Origin: Planctomycetota bacterium
GTDB lineage: Bacteria > Planctomycetota > SZUA-567
Assembly: GCA_031261425.1 (NCBI GenBank)
Contig: JAISJR010000040.1
Coordinates: forward strand, 1-36,007
DNA length: 36,007 bases
Direction: 5' to 3'
Shown here: positions 33,090 through 36,007 of the stretch, one piece after another
How positions within the stretch are numbered: the stretch's first letter is position 1
Layout: every line of letters begins with the position of its first letter
Position numbers and translations under genes: made by a program
The notes under the pieces: generated by a model
Databases searched by the model: none
Told to the model about the DNA's origin: nothing
The model's input: the letters and a program-made list of their open reading frames with translations, nothing else

Positions 33090-35750
33090 CTAAAACCCCA
33101 AACTTACGCCGGTGTTGCCGGTGTGTTGCAGATACTCGCCGCCGAAGCGTCCGCGATACGTCGCGTTCAGCGAGAGGCGTTCGTTGACCTGCCAACGGAG
33201 CGACGCTTCCGGCGCGACATACATCTGTTTCAGGTGTTCCGCCGGCACGCTGAACCGCGCCCCGCTTTGCCGAAATTCGCCGGTCAAATCGTCGCCGAAA
33301 CCCGCGCCATACATTCCCAACGCTTTCACCGACGCGATGACATTCCCGCCCGCGCGACTCGTCGCGAAGACCTTCGCCAATTCCAACCCCGCGCCGCCTT
33401 CCAAGTAATACGAGTTGAACGAATCCACCGCCAAACTCAAAATATCGGCGCCGTTTTCGCGAAAACTTTGATGATGCGAAAACACCGCGTTGCCCTCTAA
33501 ACGCGGTCCAAAATACCAACCGCGACGCTCGAGCAAATCATAGCCGCCCGCCAAGCGCAAGCCGAAATTATGCGCAATGCCGGTCGCGGAGGAACGGAAA
33601 CCTAACGACTGCAAGTATTCGGGATTCGCGTCCAACCAATACTGATTGACCGTCCCCGGCGCGATGCCCGGAAATTCGATTTTCCGCCGCACGTCCGCGA
33701 TACCGGCGCTGTAAGAACCGACAAAATTGGCGAAAAATTTCTCGGCGTTGTAACCCGCGTGCAGACCGCCGCTAATGGAATTGGCGCTGACTTCGCCGTC
33801 GCCGCCGTCAATGCTTTGATGCGTCCACGCGCCGAACACGCCGTAACACCACCAGTCGGCGCGACGGTCAAAACCGAAGACCACGCCGCCGAGTTTCGCG
33901 GTGTAAGCCGAAGCGTTTTTCGTGCCGGAACGGTCGCCGTAAGCGCCGACGCCCTCGACCCAAATTTCCGAGCGGTAAAGTTCCGGCGCCGCGTAATGAA
34001 CCGTCGCCGCGTCCGCCGTTTGATTGACCGCGCCGCCTAACGACGCTCTTGCAATTTCGCGATTTTCGTCGGCGAGACGCGCGGCGCGCGCGCCGCGATG
34101 AATATCATTCCAGCGGCTATTTTCAAAGCGACCGGTGATTTGCGTCGCGAGAGTGTTGATAGCGAGTTGTTGATATTCGAGCGCCGAGTTGAAAAAGTTC
34201 GGCGACATTTGGCGGTAGGCGTCGGCGCGTTGTCCGGCGTTCGCCGCGTCAAGGCGGTTGATGATGCGATGACCGAAATAGGTTACGCCGCCGGCGCGCA
34301 AACTGTCGGCAAAGCCCGCCGCCATCCCCGCCGAGCCGTCCGCGTCGGCGGCGTGCCGGTCGGCGTGTTCGCCTAACAGATACGGCAACGCCTTGTCAAC
34401 GCGGAGAAAGCGGTATTCGGTCGGAGTGAGCGAAATAATTTTCCCTTCTTCGTCTAATCCGCCGAAGGTAGCCATCAACGCTTCAAAATCTCTAATATTC
34501 GCCGGTCTTCCTCCAGCGAGGGCGGCTTCCCTGAGCGTGTAAATACGCGTCAAAAATCGCCATTCGTCGTTGGTGAGCGATTTTGTGCCGCCTTGTCCAG
34601 CAAGTTTTGTTTTAATGCTATCGAGCGCCGTAACGTATGGCGAACTGTCGTAGTCGATAAGCCCCTTTATCCAAGCAGTAACCGTACCAACCCCATTCGT
34701 CAACCCGCCCCAATCATCCGGCACTTGGTCGGCGAAAATTTCTTTACTGCCGTCGTAAGTGAATACATCGCCGGTATCGTAAAGCGCGTTGACCACTTCG
34801 CCGGTCGTGGCGGTCGGCACGCCGGAACGCAACAACGCCACGGCGCCGGTAATGTGCGGCGACGCCATACTGGTGCCGCCCATATTTTGGTAATAACTGC
34901 CGCCGCCGGCGACTTCACTCGCCGAATAAATACCGGTGCCGGGCGCCAACAAAAATAAATTCCCTTTGTCGTATTGGTTACTAAAAACTTGGATGTTTCC
35001 ATATTGCGTGAACGCGCCGACCGCAACTACTTCGGGCAAACCGTTAATATACGTCATCATTCCATCAAAACCACTATTCCCGCTGGCGCCAATCACCGTT
35101 ACGCCGGCGGCAAGCATCTTTTGTAAATTCTCATATGCACCGGGCTCGTTAATCTCATACGCACTGGCTAAATCTTCGGGGGTGGCGAAGAAAGGCGGAG
35201 CGGTAACAGCCGCCGGTCCCCAACTGTTATTCGCGGCGACGATATTGAACTCTTCCGCAGCGGCGGCAATACCCGCAAATGATGTTGCGGGAGTAGGGTT
35301 GTATAGCCCCAGATACAACTGCGCGTCCGGCGCCATCCCTAAAACGGTGCCGGCAACGTGCGTGCCGTGGCGTTCAACCCCGCCGCTGTAATTGTTGACG
35401 ATTTTCCCGCCGTTAAAAATTTCGTGGTCGGTATAAAACCCGCCGTCCACCACGGCGGCGGTAACGCCTTTGCCGGTGATGCCGACATTCCACAGCGCTT
35501 CCGCGCCGACGGCGCCCGCCGAATTCATATAGCCGGTCGGGTCGAGTTGCTGATTATCGGGAGTGCCGTCGCCACCCGGATTCCATAATTTACCGTCATC
35601 GCCCACCGGAATCCCGACGCCGTAAAGCGTCTGTTCCAAGTCGGCGGCGTTCACCGTGAACGCGCTCAACATCACCGCCAAAAATAGCGGGGCGAGGAGA
35701 TAAGGTTTCATTTTCCAACCTGCTCGCACGGGGGGGGGGGGGATTAACAT
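33090..35750 (-). CDS. Subtilisin-like serine protease autotransporter
   Basis: An 886-aa type Va secreted protease. With the upstream ATG, which has a near-ideal ribosome-binding site (AAGGAG, 5-nt spacing), the protein starts MLIPPPPVRAGWK before the signal peptide MKPYLLAPLFLAVMLSAFTV; an internal start at 35711 would give 873 aa. The S8 domain has Asp102 (VVDGG), His128 (RHGTHVAG), the oxyanion Asn225 (GASGNSG) and Ser294 (GGTSMASPH), so it looks active. A spacer of about 250 residues precedes an autotransporter beta-domain (about 610-886) ending in Phe (TGVSLGF), the usual outer-membrane signature. A 13-C tract follows the first three codons. Base usage in 34430-35300 is less GC-biased than in neighbouring genes. 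Confidence 0.92.
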   Translation of the reverse strand: MLIPPPPVRAGWKMKPYLLAPLFLAVMLSAFTVNAADLEQTLYGVGIPVGDDGKLWNPGGDGTPDNQQLDPTGYMNSAGAVGAEALWNVGITGKGVTAAVVDGGFYTDHEIFNGGKIVNNYSGGVERHGTHVAGTVLGMAPDAQLYLGLYNPTPATSFAGIAAAAEEFNIVAANNSWGPAAVTAPPFFATPEDLASAYEINEPGAYENLQKMLAAGVTVIGASGNSGFDGMMTYINGLPEVVAVGAFTQYGNIQVFSNQYDKGNLFLLAPGTGIYSASEVAGGGSYYQNMGGTSMASPHITGAVALLRSGVPTATTGEVVNALYDTGDVFTYDGSKEIFADQVPDDWGGLTNGVGTVTAWIKGLIDYDSSPYVTALDSIKTKLAGQGGTKSLTNDEWRFLTRIYTLREAALAGGRPANIRDFEALMATFGGLDEEGKIISLTPTEYRFLRVDKALPYLLGEHADRHAADADGSAGMAAGFADSLRAGGVTYFGHRIINRLDAANAGQRADAYRQMSPNFFNSALEYQQLAINTLATQITGRFENSRWNDIHRGARAARLADENREIARASLGGAVNQTADAATVHYAAPELYRSEIWVEGVGAYGDRSGTKNASAYTAKLGGVVFGFDRRADWWCYGVFGAWTHQSIDGGDGEVSANSISGGLHAGYNAEKFFANFVGSYSAGIADVRRKIEFPGIAPGTVNQYWLDANPEYLQSLGFRSSATGIAHNFGLRLAGGYDLLERRGWYFGPRLEGNAVFSHHQSFRENGADILSLAVDSFNSYYLEGGAGLELAKVFATSRAGGNVIASVKALGMYGAGFGDDLTGEFRQSGARFSVPAEHLKQMYVAPEASLRWQVNERLSLNATYRGRFGGEYLQHTGNTGVSLGF
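35730..35742 (-). promoter_or_regulatory. 13-nt homopolymeric C tract (candidate phase-variation switch)
   Basis: On the coding strand the autotransporter begins ATGTTAAT, then 13 C, then GTGCGAGCAGG. With 13 C the upstream ATG is in frame with the signal peptide. With 12 C the frame ends after 13 codons at a TGA that overlaps the internal ATG (ATGA). With 14 C the frame enters a wrong reading and stops about 50 codons later. Long C or G tracts of this kind mediate slipped-strand phase variation in other bacteria. The exact length depends on sequencing accuracy. Confidence 0.7.
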
Positions 35751-35836
35751 TTTTACTCCTTTTCAAATGAGTTGAACGGTAAGATTCGTATTGCCGTCGG
35801 TTTTAACTGACGGTTTAAGCGAGTAAATCATTCTGA
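35751..35836. repeat. 5' region of the autotransporter gene with a copy of the nfo-end repeat
   Basis: On the minus strand AAAAGGAGT (35756-35764) is the ribosome-binding site of the autotransporter. 35791-35836 repeats the sequence at the nfo 3' end: CCGTCGGTTTTAACTGACGG then TTTAAGCGAGTAAATCATTC. The hairpin stem carries paired changes (GGC/GCC becomes GGT/ACT), which keeps it foldable. No promoter could be identified with confidence. Confidence 0.7.
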
Positions 35837-36007
35837 CCGCCGCCGCGAAGCGGCAGAGCGTCCCAGCCCAGCCCAAAGGAAAATCGGTGGTTTCGATTTT
35901 CCGGCGGGCTGGGTTTGGTGGACAACAAAAAAATATAACGCCCTGTAAGGGCAGTGGAAATTTTTGCGTTGCCCTTACAGGGCGCGTAATTTATGGGCGA
36001 CATTTTA
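35837..36007. repeat. Dispersed palindromic element family C, partial copy at window end
   Basis: CCCAGCCCAAAGGAAAATC (35867-35885) mirrors GATTTTCCGGCGGGCTGGG (35895-35913). CGCCCTGTAAGGGCA (35939-35953) mirrors TGCCCTTACAGGGCG (35970-35984). The same two hairpins occur in the flhB-flhA spacer in the opposite order. The element may continue beyond the window. No gene is seen. Confidence 0.8.

Overview
The window comes from a GC-rich, flagellated, Gram-negative bacterium. An outer membrane is implied by an autotransporter with a C-terminal beta-barrel ending in Phe. No rRNA gene or other phylogenetic marker gives a firm name. A PVC-type lineage (Verrucomicrobiota, Lentisphaerota or relatives) is my guess from the gene mix and from the dispersed palindromic repeats, and it is low confidence.

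Layout. (1) 0.2-19.7 kb is a run of housekeeping genes: dnaX and dapF (minus strand), then asnB, secA, uppS, serS, a secreted TPR protein, a DUF167 protein, surE, a CPBP membrane protease and mnmA (plus strand), then prfB and a MOP/MATE-like membrane protein (minus strand). (2) 19.9-31.4 kb is the flagellar export and regulation cluster: fliO-fliP-fliQ-fliR-flhB-flhA, a YoeB-type toxin-antitoxin pair, flhF, a small four-Cys protein, a small two-helix membrane protein and a FliA/WhiG-type sigma factor. FliO/P/Q/R with FlhB and FlhA form the export gate. FlhF is the SRP-type GTPase for flagellar placement and the sigma factor would drive late flagellar genes. No flhG is visible. (3) 31.8-33.0 kb carries a solitary minimal nucleotidyltransferase and nfo. 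(4) 33.1-35.8 kb (minus strand) is a subtilisin-like autotransporter with a 13-nt poly-C tract just after its start codon.

The most striking property is the intergenic DNA. Almost every spacer is built of short tandem repeats with a 7-bp period in several unrelated sequence families (GAGTTGA, AATTAAC, AATTACG, CAGTGGG, GGAAAAG types). They are often arranged as mirrored arms around a shared core resembling GTGGAGTTTGAT...TTCGCGAAGCGCAA. Many arrays start at an AGAGC motif lying on or beside a stop codon, so the C-termini of about ten proteins are encoded by repeat sequence. Heptamer runs also lie inside dnaX and asnB. Larger palindromic elements are also present: family A (1-215 and 31429-31715), family B (about 9775-9957, 20761-20904, 22057-22199), family C (24905-25115 and 35867-35984), and a nested palindrome at 8731-8972.

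Most promising for follow-up: the possible phase-variable switch of the autotransporter, the heptamer-array elements that sit at stop codons, and the compensatory stem changes in the family A palindromes. No CRISPR array, rRNA, tRNA or transposase gene was recognised.
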